In this document: piece after piece, positions 1-8,171 of the stretch
How the letters are laid out: the number at the start of each line of letters is the position of its first letter
Position numbering within the stretch: the stretch's first letter is position 1
Assembly (NCBI RefSeq): GCF_006124995.1
Contig: NZ_QEWN01000007.1
Location: 1 to 61,751 of the forward strand
Length of the DNA: 61,751 nucleotides
Direction: 5' to 3'
DNA from: Vibrio sp. Hep-1b-8
Lineage (GTDB): Bacteria; Pseudomonadota; Gammaproteobacteria; Enterobacterales; Vibrionaceae
Notes under the pieces: model-generated
What the model was told of the DNA's origin: nothing
The model's database searches: none
What the model saw: only the letters and a program-made list of their open reading frames with translations
Made by a program: the position numbers and the translations under genes

Positions 1-2
1 CT

Positions 3-518
3 TGGCACTCAAAGTATGAATATCATCCACCAATAACAGGAGAAAGGGTAATGGATGTTCAAATCGTAGATTTCGAAAAAAGAGAAGTTGCATTAATTGA
101 ACATAAAGGTAGCCCACGACTAGTATACGAGACAGCAGCTAAGTTTATAAATTGGCGAAAATTAACAGGTTTATCTCCAATAAAAACCAGCGAAACATTT
201 GGTATTCCTCATTCAGACCCAAGCGATACGCCAGATGATCAGTTTCAGTTTGATATCTGTGGCTCGCACGAAGGAGAGGTTCCAAGTAATGCCTATGGAA
301 TTAAATCTGGAACAATACCAAGTGGGAGGTGCGCCATGGCAGTCCATAAAGGAAGCCATGACAGCATTGGCGATACCGTTTATCACTTATATCAAAAATG
401 GCTGCCAAATAGTGAAGAAGAATTAAGAGACTACCCTTGTTACTTCCGTTACTTAAATTTTGTTCATGAAGTAAATGAATGTGAGTTGTTAACGGAGATC
501 TACCTACCAATTAAATAG
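3..518 (+). CDS. AraC-family regulator with GyrI-like effector-binding domain, C-terminal part (5' end outside window)
   Basis: The reading frame is open to the left edge (codons from base 3), so the ATG at 51 is not the true start; the codons before it read like the linker after an AraC DNA-binding domain. The visible part is a complete GyrI/SbmC-like effector-binding domain: a conserved start (VQIVDFEKREVALIEHKG), a central PSDTP region and a C-terminal acidic stretch ending in EIYLPIK. In such proteins this domain binds a small ligand and a pair of AraC helix-turn-helix motifs binds DNA; those motifs should lie upstream of this window. Domain family is seen; ligand and targets are unknown. 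It is followed by a weak hairpin at 532-558. Confidence 0.75.
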   Translation, partial: WHSKYEYHPPITGERVMDVQIVDFEKREVALIEHKGSPRLVYETAAKFINWRKLTGLSPIKTSETFGIPHSDPSDTPDDQFQFDICGSHEGEVPSNAYGIKSGTIPSGRCAMAVHKGSHDSIGDTVYHLYQKWLPNSEEELRDYPCYFRYLNFVHEVNECELLTEIYLPIK

Positions 519-531
519 TATGTGGCTATTA

Positions 532-558
532 GCGGTGGTCAGCGTATCAAACCACCGC
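532..558 (+). terminator. possible terminator hairpin after the AraC-like gene
   Basis: Inverted repeat GCGGTGGT/ACCACCGC with an 11-nt loop lies 14 bases after the stop codon at 518. The T-tract behind it is poor (ATTTGTT), so termination strength is uncertain. Confidence 0.35.
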
Positions 559-848
559 CGATTTGTTACATGTTGCTTGGTATAGGTGCTTTTTATTGCG
601 GTTTCTCTGTTGCTAACCATGAGGAAAAATAAGGCGACTTCAGTGACATGGTTCTCTTCTGAGTAATTACGTTAACGCGTTTCGGGGCAATTTCGTGTTA
701 CATGCCCCGTCAGCACACATGTTATCACCAAGCGATTCTGTCGTTCGCTTAATTACCGAGGGAATTTGACGATCTCTATTTTTGCGTAATCCTCTAAAGG
801 ATGTCCAAAGACTCGACGCCTTTAAAGCTAATTGACGATTAAACCAAC
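559..848. other. gene-poor stretch between the AraC-like gene and the effector-immunity pair
   Basis: About 290 bases with no convincing gene. A second inverted repeat, CGGGGCA/TGCCCCG, lies at 683-689 and 703-709 with a 13-nt loop. A 61-codon open frame on the minus strand (667-852, TTG start) overlaps the end of the next gene by four bases. I cannot relate it to any family and do not call it. No integron attC core sites or transposase remnants were recognised. Confidence 0.5.
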
Positions 849-1280
849 TCAATGCGTTGCTTTAATGTACATTAAATGTATTCCCGTTGGAGTTATTCTT
901 GTCAAATCTCGGCTGTACACATAGCCATATTTTTCTAACAAGTCGATAGAGTGATATGTCCATCCCGCAGCAAAAGCCACGCCAGCTAATGCAAAATAAA
1001 GACTAATTTTGTTGGCTAACTGCATAGCTCTCTGAGAAAAAAGTTCATTAACCTTCTTCCCATATAGCATAGCTTTTGGCGTCATGAATAAGACACATGC
1101 TAAAGCCCCAAAAACACCAACAGGAACCCACAAAGTAATGATGGAAACTTGCACAGTATCAGCTCGATTTAATAGATCAAGGTAATCCAGATATACCCCA
1201 TAAGAAGGATAAAACCAACATAACAACATTAGCGAAATAAAAAACAAGCTAGCCAAACGGATTTTAGTTTGATATCGCAC
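849..1280 (-). CDS. three-helix membrane protein, probable immunity protein of the adjacent PAAR effector
   Basis: A 143-residue protein with three predicted membrane segments at about residues 9-30, 45-67 and 92-110, and a short polar tail. I do not recognise a named family. The inference of immunity is positional: its start codon lies inside the end of the upstream effector gene (17-base overlap, same strand), the normal arrangement for a toxin and its cognate immunity protein. A multi-pass inner-membrane protein is also the expected form of protection against a membrane-inserting toxin. It is AT-richer than the neighbouring core genes, in keeping with an accessory origin. Confidence 0.6.
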   Translation of the reverse strand: MRYQTKIRLASLFFISLMLLCWFYPSYGVYLDYLDLLNRADTVQVSIITLWVPVGVFGALACVLFMTPKAMLYGKKVNELFSQRAMQLANKISLYFALAGVAFAAGWTYHSIDLLEKYGYVYSRDLTRITPTGIHLMYIKATH

Positions 1281-2505
1281 TCTCTAACCTCTCAACTATC
1301 GTTTGAGATATTTTGTATTCGCCCCAAGCCCATTCAATTAGAACATATGTTGCTGTTATAGCAATTGCACCAATAATTATAGGCTGACCTAAGAAAGCAG
1401 CAGCAAACAATGCGGCCTCACCGACAGCTGTCTGAAGCATAAACTTAAACATATCAGCTCCAACATTCCCAAACCAGTTCACAAGGTGATAATCATCCTT
1501 GAACACTAAATCACTAGTTGCAATAGTGGCCGACACGACAAACGTTAATACTCCTGCCCCTTTAAAATTCGCGGCTCTTGATTTTGGGCTAAAGCCAGCT
1601 TGCATTGCTTTAAATGAGTTGAGCGGGTATTTTTTTCCGTTCATCTTGATACGAGTACCATTCACAAACGCATATTTGAGCACTCTTCCATTCTGATCTG
1701 TGCCGTTAAACGCCACAAAGGTTTTGCCTTTGCTCTCAACCAAATCCGCTTTAACGCCCATATCACCAAACTGCTTGGCAATTGAAGCAGCATCAAACAG
1801 CGGCCCTGTGTGGCTAAACCATGATTTCGCAGTATTAATACTCGCAGCAAGGGCAGCAACATCTTTCCCTGCTTCCAGCCAAAGGTTATGCAGGATCTTG
1901 TGTGCATCCTCCAAATCGGTGATAAGAACATGTTGCATGTTCTTCGCCATTTCTTCTTCAAGAGAACACTCTAAAGCGAGAGAATCACTCAATATTTTGT
2001 CGATGGTTTGAGTTTGGCTATAAAGCAATAGATCAGAGCGATAAAGGTCGTTCATTGGTGATAAATGACTGGTCGAGTTGGACGTTGTAGATAGTGAAGC
2101 AGCAGAGCGACCGCCAAAAGAGACACCTTGCCCCAAGCTCACGCCCGACCCCATATTGATATTGACACCCTGCCCGATATTAACGCCTGCACCCATATCA
2201 ATTGAGCCAGACATTTGAGCACCAAGACTCACGGCGTCGCCACTCGAAAGCACAAAACAATTGCCACATCCGGTATCAACCGGATCGTCTTTCATCGCTA
2301 TCAGCTTGCCACCAATCTTAATATTTCGTGGGCAGCCCTGCATGATTGGACCTACTCCACGACAGTTTTCATCCCCACAAGTACAGGTAGCTTGGTCTCC
2401 CAAGAGACTCACATCCAAGTTGTTAATTTTTACGCCAGCACTGCCTGTTAAGACTTTTCCGCCTGTACTGGTTGGCGTTCCAACGGTGACGGCATTGTTA
2501 AACAT
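1264..2505 (-). CDS. PAAR-domain type VI secretion effector with membrane-inserting C-terminal domain
   Basis: The first ~95 residues form a PAAR domain (NAVTVGTPTSTGGKV, then GVKINNLDVSLLGDQATC and a cysteine-rich segment), which caps the VgrG spike of a type VI secretion system. A glycine-rich repeat of the form V-x-x-G-x-G follows (about residues 105-135), then a polar helical region, and finally a C-terminal domain with hydrophobic segments at about 318-335 and 360-392, the latter resembling a helical hairpin. No nuclease, lipase or peptidoglycan-hydrolase motif is visible, so membrane disruption is the best guess. The frame stays open to a TTG at 2586 (440 residues), but that codon sits one codon after a stop; the ATG at 2505 begins exactly at the PAAR fold. 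No vgrG or hcp is nearby, so this is an orphan cargo locus. Confidence 0.75.
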   Translation of the reverse strand: MFNNAVTVGTPTSTGGKVLTGSAGVKINNLDVSLLGDQATCTCGDENCRGVGPIMQGCPRNIKIGGKLIAMKDDPVDTGCGNCFVLSSGDAVSLGAQMSGSIDMGAGVNIGQGVNINMGSGVSLGQGVSFGGRSAASLSTTSNSTSHLSPMNDLYRSDLLLYSQTQTIDKILSDSLALECSLEEEMAKNMQHVLITDLEDAHKILHNLWLEAGKDVAALAASINTAKSWFSHTGPLFDAASIAKQFGDMGVKADLVESKGKTFVAFNGTDQNGRVLKYAFVNGTRIKMNGKKYPLNSFKAMQAGFSPKSRAANFKGAGVLTFVVSATIATSDLVFKDDYHLVNWFGNVGADMFKFMLQTAVGEAALFAAAFLGQPIIIGAIAITATYVLIEWAWGEYKISQTIVERLESAISN

Positions 2506-2657
2506 GGTGCTTACCAACTTGAAGAAACGTTCGACATGCTCGCAAGCATAAGCAACTGATCTGTTATCAACAAACTCAACGGACAAACCCTAGGCAAAAG
2601 GAACAGTTAACCCTATTAATGTTGTTTTCTGTTCCATCGAGCCCCATTAAAGCGTGT

Positions 2658-3773
2658 TTAAAGAAGCTTATTCAGTTTTTCGCCAAACAGTTCCAAACGC
2701 CAACCTTGCATCACATCAGGAAGCGAAGCAGGGTCACGGTCTTTTTTCCACACCCAACTAATAAGCTGATTTAATTGCTTTTTCGATGCTAAGAATTCCG
2801 TGGCTAATCCACTCGCCAGAGAGGCGCGTTTAACCTCATCTTTAAGCACTTTAAACTTCTGCTTATAGCCAGGCATATCCATTAGACGCTCAATTTTTTG
2901 CGGATACTCCTCTTGCGGAGTCATCAGCGCTGATTTGACGATGGAAATGATGCGTGCACTGTGACGCTGAACAGAACGCAAGTCCATCCCCTCCTGCTCC
3001 ATTCGTTTGCGGCTCTCAATACCCAAACGAGCGACGTTCAGAAGGTCATTTTCTTTGAAGATAAAGTTCAGCGCTAAGTCCCGCTTCAACGCCTCTTTTA
3101 GTCGCCATGTTGCTAGAGGTTTCAAAACGGCTAATTCGCTAGGCTTTAATTGCCATGCCCCTTTAACATCAAGGTAGGCGCGCTCGGGTTGAATTGTTTT
3201 AATTCGTTTCGAGGCAAGCAAATCACTTTCTTGCTGAGCGGCCTGCCACCAGCCCGCCTGAGTAATTTTCTCAAATAGCTGTTCATAAAGGGGAAGCAAG
3301 TAATATACATCGGCCGCGGCATACTCTAGCTGTTTCTCGGTCAATGGTCGCGCCAACCAGTCTGTACGTGACTCACTTTTGTCCAACTCAACGTTTAGGT
3401 AATCCGCTACCAGTGCAGCAAAACCTGTCGATAAGCCATGGCCGAGGAAGGCTGCCATTAGCTGCGTATCGACCATAGGGTAAGGTAAACAGCCAAAGCT
3501 ATTGTGAAATACTTCCAAATCTTCACCACAAGCATGCAGGACTTTCAGCACTGACGTATCTTGCAGTAACTGGACAAAGGCCGTCATGTCATCGATGACC
3601 GTGGGGTCAATGAGCGACAGGTTTTCTCCATCAAAAAGTTGAATCAAACCTAGCTGTGGATAATAGGTGCGAGTGCGCACAAATTCGGTATCCAACATCA
3701 CAACGTCCGCTTCCCTAGCGCTGTTACACACTGTTTCTAGCTGTGATGACTGAGTAATAATCTGATATTTCAC
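2658..3773 (-). CDS. rnd: ribonuclease D
   Basis: A 3'-5' exoribonuclease of the DEDD family that trims tRNA and other stable RNA ends. Visible are exonuclease motif I (LDTEFVRTRTYYP), motif II around CGEDLEVF, DTQLMAAF, and motif III (AAADVYYLLPLY) with the DEDDy tyrosine, followed by an HRDC domain near ESRKRMEQEGMDLRSVQRH. The frame could begin at an ATG at 3806, but that codon abuts the T-tract of the fadD terminator. The GTG at 3773, preceded by GTGAGAAG, gives 371 residues, close to the usual ~375. The gene lies just behind fadD but is separated from it by that terminator. Confidence 0.93.
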   Translation of the reverse strand: MKYQIITQSSQLETVCNSAREADVVMLDTEFVRTRTYYPQLGLIQLFDGENLSLIDPTVIDDMTAFVQLLQDTSVLKVLHACGEDLEVFHNSFGCLPYPMVDTQLMAAFLGHGLSTGFAALVADYLNVELDKSESRTDWLARPLTEKQLEYAAADVYYLLPLYEQLFEKITQAGWWQAAQQESDLLASKRIKTIQPERAYLDVKGAWQLKPSELAVLKPLATWRLKEALKRDLALNFIFKENDLLNVARLGIESRKRMEQEGMDLRSVQRHSARIISIVKSALMTPQEEYPQKIERLMDMPGYKQKFKVLKDEVKRASLASGLATEFLASKKQLNQLISWVWKKDRDPASLPDVMQGWRLELFGEKLNKLL

Positions 3774-3805
3774 TAACTTCTCACTATGAGCGATTTCCAT
3801 CGACA

Positions 3806-3836
3806 TAAAAAATGCCGACTATGTATAGTCGGCATT
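3806..3836 (-). terminator. Rho-independent terminator of fadD
   Basis: A perfect 12-bp inverted repeat, AATGCCGACTAT/ATAGTCGGCATT (3811-3822 and 3825-3836), is followed on the minus strand by six T residues. It lies 37 bases after the fadD stop and immediately before the coding region of rnd. Confidence 0.9.
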
Positions 3837-3873
3837 CTATCACCAAACATTGCGGCTTGCTGAGTTAACTCAC

Positions 3874-5568
3874 TTAGCCTTGTTGCGATTCTGCTAGCTT
3901 GGCATCGTTTTCTTCACGAAGTACACGGCGTAGAATCTTACCTACGTTGGTTTTCGGCAGATCGTCCTTAAACTCAACAAGCTTAGGAATCTTGTAACCC
4001 GTTAGGTGCTGACGACAGTGAGCGATGATCTCATCTTTAGTCAAACTAGGATCACGTTTAACAACATAGATTTTAACCAGTTCACCAGACACTTCATGTG
4101 GCTGACCAATCGCAGCAACCTCAAGTACCTTACCGTGCAAAGCCACGACATCTTCAATTTCGTTTGGATACACGTTAAAGCCAGATACCAAAATCATATC
4201 TTTCTTACGGTCGACAATGTGGATTAGCCCTTCATCATCAAACTTAACGATGTCACCGGTCGATAACCACCCTTCGGCATTGATCACCTCTTTGGTGGCT
4301 TCAGGGCGTTGCCAGTAGCCTTGCATGACCTGTGGACCACGAACCTGAAGTTCACCAACTTCAGTATTCGCGAGAGGATTACCTTCATCATCAACGATAC
4401 GAACTTCAGTTGATGGTACCGGTAAACCAATCGCCCCTGTGTAATCAGTCAGGTCATATGGGTTACCCGTTACTAGTGGTGAACATTCTGTCAGACCATA
4501 GCCTTCAAGTAGATGAATACCTGTGGTTTTCTTCCATTGGTCTGCGACTGCGCGTTGAACCGCCATGCCACCACCAACTGCCAACTTAAGATTACTGAAG
4601 TTGAGTTCATGGAAGTCTTCGTTGTTAACCAATGCATTGAACAGGGTATTAACACCGGTAATCGCAGTAAATGGATATTTTTGTAGTTCTTTAACGAAAC
4701 CAGGAATATCGCGTGGGTTGGTAATCAATAGGTTCTGACCACCCATTTCGATAAACAGCAGACAGTTCACCGTCAAGGCAAATACGTGGTAGAGCGGTAA
4801 TGCGGTTACGACTAACTCACGGCCTTCTGACAAAACCGGACCATACGCACCTTTCGCCTGTAGTACGTTGGCAATCATGTTACGGTGAGTAAGAATCGCT
4901 CCTTTAGCGACTCCTGTTGTACCACCGGTGTACTGTAAGAAGGCAATATCGTCACCCGACATAAATGGCTTCACGTATTGAAGGCGACGACCTTTGTGTA
5001 ACGCCTGGCGCATGGAAATTGCGCCCGGTAGGTCATATTTAGGAACCATGCCTTTGACATACTTAACCACGAAGTCGACCAATGTGCCTTTTGCTCGCGG
5101 TAGCATTTGACCGAGACTGGTCAGAACAACGTGCTTCACTGATGTGTTATCAACGATTTGCTCAAGGGTGTTGGCAAAGTTAGAAACAATCACAATCGCT
5201 TTCGCACCAGAGTCGTTCAGTTGGTGCTCAAGTTCACGAGGTGTGTAAAGAGGGTTGACATTGACAGCGATCATACCTGCGCGTAAAACGCCAAACAGCG
5301 CCACCGGATATTGCAGGAGGTTAGGCATCATCAAAGCGACACGGTCGCCTTTTTTCAACTTCAGCTCATTCTGCAAGTAAGCCGCAAATGCACGGCTACG
5401 CTCTTCCAGCTTGCGAAAAGTCATTACCGAGCCCATGTTCATAAATGCAGGCTGGTCAGCGTACTTTTGTACTGACTGTTCAAACATCTCCACCAAGGAT
5501 GGATATTGATCTGGGTTGATGTGCTCTGGCACATCACTTGGATAACGTGATAACCAAGGTTTATCCAC
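3874..5568 (-). CDS. fadD: long-chain fatty acid-CoA ligase
   Basis: Activates long-chain fatty acids to acyl-CoA during uptake, feeding beta-oxidation. The AMP-forming adenylate signature [12 protein letters not shown] is present, then [21 protein letters not shown] and the fatty-acyl-CoA synthetase motif [20 protein letters not shown], with the catalytic lysine region [10 protein letters not shown] near the end. The open frame runs up to 5676, but the start chosen is the GTG at 5568. It follows a clear GAGGAG Shine-Dalgarno and yields [16 protein letters not shown], the standard FadD N-terminus, and 564 residues against 561 in E. coli. It follows the hydrolase gene on the same strand and ends in a strong terminator. 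Confidence 0.96.
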   Translation of the reverse strand: MDKPWLSRYPSDVPEHINPDQYPSLVEMFEQSVQKYADQPAFMNMGSVMTFRKLEERSRAFAAYLQNELKLKKGDRVALMMPNLLQYPVALFGVLRAGMIAVNVNPLYTPRELEHQLNDSGAKAIVIVSNFANTLEQIVDNTSVKHVVLTSLGQMLPRAKGTLVDFVVKYVKGMVPKYDLPGAISMRQALHKGRRLQYVKPFMSGDDIAFLQYTGGTTGVAKGAILTHRNMIANVLQAKGAYGPVLSEGRELVVTALPLYHVFALTVNCLLFIEMGGQNLLITNPRDIPGFVKELQKYPFTAITGVNTLFNALVNNEDFHELNFSNLKLAVGGGMAVQRAVADQWKKTTGIHLLEGYGLTECSPLVTGNPYDLTDYTGAIGLPVPSTEVRIVDDEGNPLANTEVGELQVRGPQVMQGYWQRPEATKEVINAEGWLSTGDIVKFDDEGLIHIVDRKKDMILVSGFNVYPNEIEDVVALHGKVLEVAAIGQPHEVSGELVKIYVVKRDPSLTKDEIIAHCRQHLTGYKIPKLVEFKDDLPKTNVGKILRRVLREENDAKLAESQQG

Positions 5569-5680
5569 GGTAAAACTCCTCAAAATTAGCTGGCTGTCTA
5601 CTATGTGAAACGCTCTATTTGCAATGTCGTCTATTACAGCACAGGCGGGCTGCTTGAGCACGAAAGACTCAAACACTTGT

Positions 5681-6535
5681 TTAAATTTTGTTAACTAAAC
5701 CAAAAATTAGGCTAGCTACTCTAAAAGGGGATTGCAGATGACAGTGGTGACCACCTTCGATCATCTCTACATGAGTGGAATCGGGAGTATCATTCTGAAA
5801 AGACTGCAAATAAGAGAAACCTTGCTCACCAAGAATAACCTGTTGAGGTAGGGTGAGCTGCTGGCGATATACTGCCGCTTGTTCCAGCGACATTCGATAC
5901 AGTGATTGGCTCTGTAGCTTAACGTCATGTCGCCACTGCCAACCATTTTCTATCTCGATTAGGCCGCGCTTCACGACGGGAGCAATCAACTCTGCGTCAA
6001 GTTCGTTCACTTTTGCTCGACGCTCTATCGCTTCTTGGACTGACTGCATGGCACGCATCGGTTTTCTACGGATTCTTTGCCGACTCAATATACCTTCTCG
6101 TAGCCGAGAAACGGCATTTTGTGATGATTCAGCCAAAGGTCCGTACCCTTCTATCTGAACTAATCCATCGATTTGCTCAGCAAAGGCGGCACTATAGCAA
6201 CTTGCAATCAAAGCACCAAGCGAATGACCCACTAGTACCAGTCTGTTTGGCGATAAGTTAGCCAAAAACTGGTAAACGTCCTCTATATAGTCGTGAAATG
6301 GGTAGAAATTGCCGCCATTTTTATGGCTAGAAAGGCCATGACCAGGTAAATCGATTGCGCAAAGGTGAAACTGAGGACTGATTGCGTGTAACTCTCTCAT
6401 CACGCTTTCGAAGCTGGCCGCGTTGTCCAACCAACCATGTAAAAAAACGACGGATAATTCAGCCGTTTCTTTGCAGCCGTATTCGATGGCTGCAATATGG
6501 CCATCGGCAATATTCCATCTACGTTCAACGCGCAT
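5681..6535 (-). CDS. alpha/beta hydrolase
   Basis: A 284-residue soluble alpha/beta-hydrolase fold protein. The oxyanion-hole region is [12 protein letters not shown] (residues 31-42), the nucleophile elbow is GHSLG with Ser105, and the catalytic histidine lies in the GGHHCH segment near residue 264. IDLPGHGLS at about 61-69 is typical of esterase/epoxide-hydrolase-like members. The substrate cannot be told from sequence. Its ATG overlaps the stop codon of the upstream Slp-like gene (TAATG), so the two are probably translationally coupled. fadD follows 112 bases downstream. Confidence 0.85.
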   Translation of the reverse strand: MRVERRWNIADGHIAAIEYGCKETAELSVVFLHGWLDNAASFESVMRELHAISPQFHLCAIDLPGHGLSSHKNGGNFYPFHDYIEDVYQFLANLSPNRLVLVGHSLGALIASCYSAAFAEQIDGLVQIEGYGPLAESSQNAVSRLREGILSRQRIRRKPMRAMQSVQEAIERRAKVNELDAELIAPVVKRGLIEIENGWQWRHDVKLQSQSLYRMSLEQAAVYRQQLTLPQQVILGEQGFSYLQSFQNDTPDSTHVEMIEGGHHCHLQSPFRVASLIFGLVNKI

Positions 6536-7089
6536 TATTTGACTTCTTGAATGACTTTGCCTTGCTTAGGCCCATAACGAGATTCGCGACAATACAGCCC
6601 ATGACATGGAAATAGGTAACTGTCGAAGTCATGAATGATGACACGTTCTTCAATCCTCCATAGGTGATAACCTTTGACCTTCATTACGGGAAAGTCATAG
6701 CTATACTCACCTACCTTTGCTTGTTCTCTAGGTTGAGTGTCACCAAGTCGTGAGATCAGTCGCCCTGTTGATAGGGTCACTGGATCAGCAAATCCCTCAA
6801 TGTAAGCAACAAAACGGCCTTGAGGCTCTTGGGTAATATCCGGTTTGCCCGATGCACTAATTGGCAGGTTGACGACTTCTACACGAGTGGTGTCTTTAAG
6901 GTTGGTCACGCTGGCGACCAAACCACCGAGACGCACTTCATCGCCGCTATTGTGCGTAGACTGCCAAACCGTGTAATCGGTGATGAGCTGTGGATTATCG
7001 GATTTCAAGGTTTCTGGCAACGCACTACAGGCCGACAGCAATGCTGCTCCGACCAAGATGAACAGTGGTTGTAATAGACGAAGAGACAT
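6535..7089 (-). CDS. Slp-family outer-membrane lipoprotein
   Basis: A lipoprotein with signal sequence MSLRLLQPLFILVGAALLSAC: a short basic start, a hydrophobic core and the lipobox LSAC ending in the lipidated cysteine. The mature part matches the Slp/YeaY family (starvation-inducible outer-membrane lipoproteins), with LGGLVASVTNLKDTTRVEVVNLP and a conserved region around RFVAYIEGFADP. The open frame reaches 7155; ATG codons at 7107 (4 bases after the upstream stop) and 7089 are both possible, with no clear ribosome site for either. 7089 gives the most regular signal peptide. The physiological role of the family is poorly known. Confidence 0.8.
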   Translation of the reverse strand: MSLRLLQPLFILVGAALLSACSALPETLKSDNPQLITDYTVWQSTHNSGDEVRLGGLVASVTNLKDTTRVEVVNLPISASGKPDITQEPQGRFVAYIEGFADPVTLSTGRLISRLGDTQPREQAKVGEYSYDFPVMKVKGYHLWRIEERVIIHDFDSYLFPCHGLYCRESRYGPKQGKVIQEVK

Positions 7090-7111
7090 AGCGTTAGACA
7101 AGCCCATAACG

Positions 7112-7414
7112 TTAGATGTAAATATCGACACCAAGCAATCGCGATAGTTCATCACGCTTTGCTTGCGTCATAACGTTCATATACTCCTCCATTGCCTTAC
7201 GTCCTCGTCCTTGCGGAAGGTCGTACTGAACTTGTGCTTTATGGAGTTCAGATTCGCTGACATGGCGGATAGAATGTGCCACCGCATTCGCCACCTTACT
7301 CGGTTGGCTAACGGGTGTTTTATCACTTGATTTTTTGACCTCATTCTTCTTATTGGCCTTATTTGCCCTATTGGGGCCAGGGACCGAAGGAGGTAAACCG
7401 TTAATTGATACCAT
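7112..7414 (-). CDS. conserved small protein of unknown function
   Basis: A 100-residue soluble protein. The N-terminal half is rich in Lys, Asn, Pro and Ser and probably disordered; the C-terminal half (from about residue 45) is a predicted helical, charged region ending in GVDIYI. I do not recognise a family or motif. Its stop codon is 4 bases before one of the possible starts of the Slp-like gene and it lies 35 bases after tsaB on the same strand, so it is likely part of a yoaA-tsaB-orf-slp-hydrolase run. Confidence 0.6.
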   Translation of the reverse strand: MVSINGLPPSVPGPNRANKANKKNEVKKSSDKTPVSQPSKVANAVAHSIRHVSESELHKAQVQYDLPQGRGRKAMEEYMNVMTQAKRDELSRLLGVDIYI

Positions 7415-7449
7415 ACTATCCGCTTATGCCGTTTATCTGATGAACGTCG

Positions 7450-8151
7450 TTATTCTCTGCCCGGTAGTTTCTTCCAAGCAACTGTATCGCGAAGGTAGAC
7501 TGGGCTCGCCTCTTCGACATCCACTGCGTTACCTTTAGCCAGTTCAAATTTTGCTAGTTGAACAATATCTTCTGCATCAGGGAACAATACATCACTCTTC
7601 TGCGTGTTGAACTGTAGACCATTGAGTTGTTCTGGGTAAGCATCCCAACCTGTCCCTGCCGTAAACCATACCTGTTCATCGGCTTGACTATTATCGGCGA
7701 CCCGCTGAGGTGGCGTCACACATTCACTATCGACCGTTAGCCAAGTGCCATCTTCTTGACGAGTGAAACGTCCCCAATAAACCTCATTCATACGCGCATC
7801 AATCGCAGTCGCGACATGGCTTTGAGCGTGTTTACGGTAGACTCCCTGAGCCATAGCTTCTAGTGTCGACACACCGATCATAGGTAAATCCGCGCCGAAC
7901 GCTAAACCTTGTGCAATACCAATGCCAATTCGCACACCAGTAAAGCTACCCGGGCCACGTCCATAGGCAAGTGCATCCAGTTCCGCTAAGGTTAACCCCG
8001 CTTCTTTCAGTACTTCATCTACCATAGGCAGTATTTTCTTGGTGTGATCACGTGGTGCAACTTCACTGCGCACGTACACTTTATCGTCTACTAAAAGAGC
8101 AACTGAGCAGTTCTCAGTCGCCGTATCTAGAGCAAGGATCTTTACACTCAT
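7450..8151 (-). CDS. tsaB: tRNA threonylcarbamoyladenosine biosynthesis protein TsaB
   Basis: A partner of TsaD in the complex that makes t6A at position 37 of ANN-decoding tRNAs. The start shows the ASKHA-type motif [15 protein letters not shown], and the family signature [13 protein letters not shown] lies near residues 65-77. The frame begins further upstream (8184), but the ATG at 8151 is preceded by CAGAGAT and yields 233 residues, matching the usual ~231. With that start the gene begins 20 bases after yoaA, a common pairing in gamma-proteobacteria. Confidence 0.94.
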   Translation of the reverse strand: MSVKILALDTATENCSVALLVDDKVYVRSEVAPRDHTKKILPMVDEVLKEAGLTLAELDALAYGRGPGSFTGVRIGIGIAQGLAFGADLPMIGVSTLEAMAQGVYRKHAQSHVATAIDARMNEVYWGRFTRQEDGTWLTVDSECVTPPQRVADNSQADEQVWFTAGTGWDAYPEQLNGLQFNTQKSDVLFPDAEDIVQLAKFELAKGNAVDVEEASPVYLRDTVAWKKLPGRE

Positions 8152-8171
8152 TGATATCTCTGATTGTTTGT

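Noticed and set aside
519..848. Integron attC/VCR-like site or IS remnant near the effector island
   Set aside because: Two hairpins are present but no attC core sites, terminal inverted repeats or transposase fragments could be recognised.
667..852. 61-codon open frame overlapping the end of the immunity gene
   Set aside because: TTG start, no family resemblance, no ribosome site and a composition like non-coding DNA; overlap alone is not enough.
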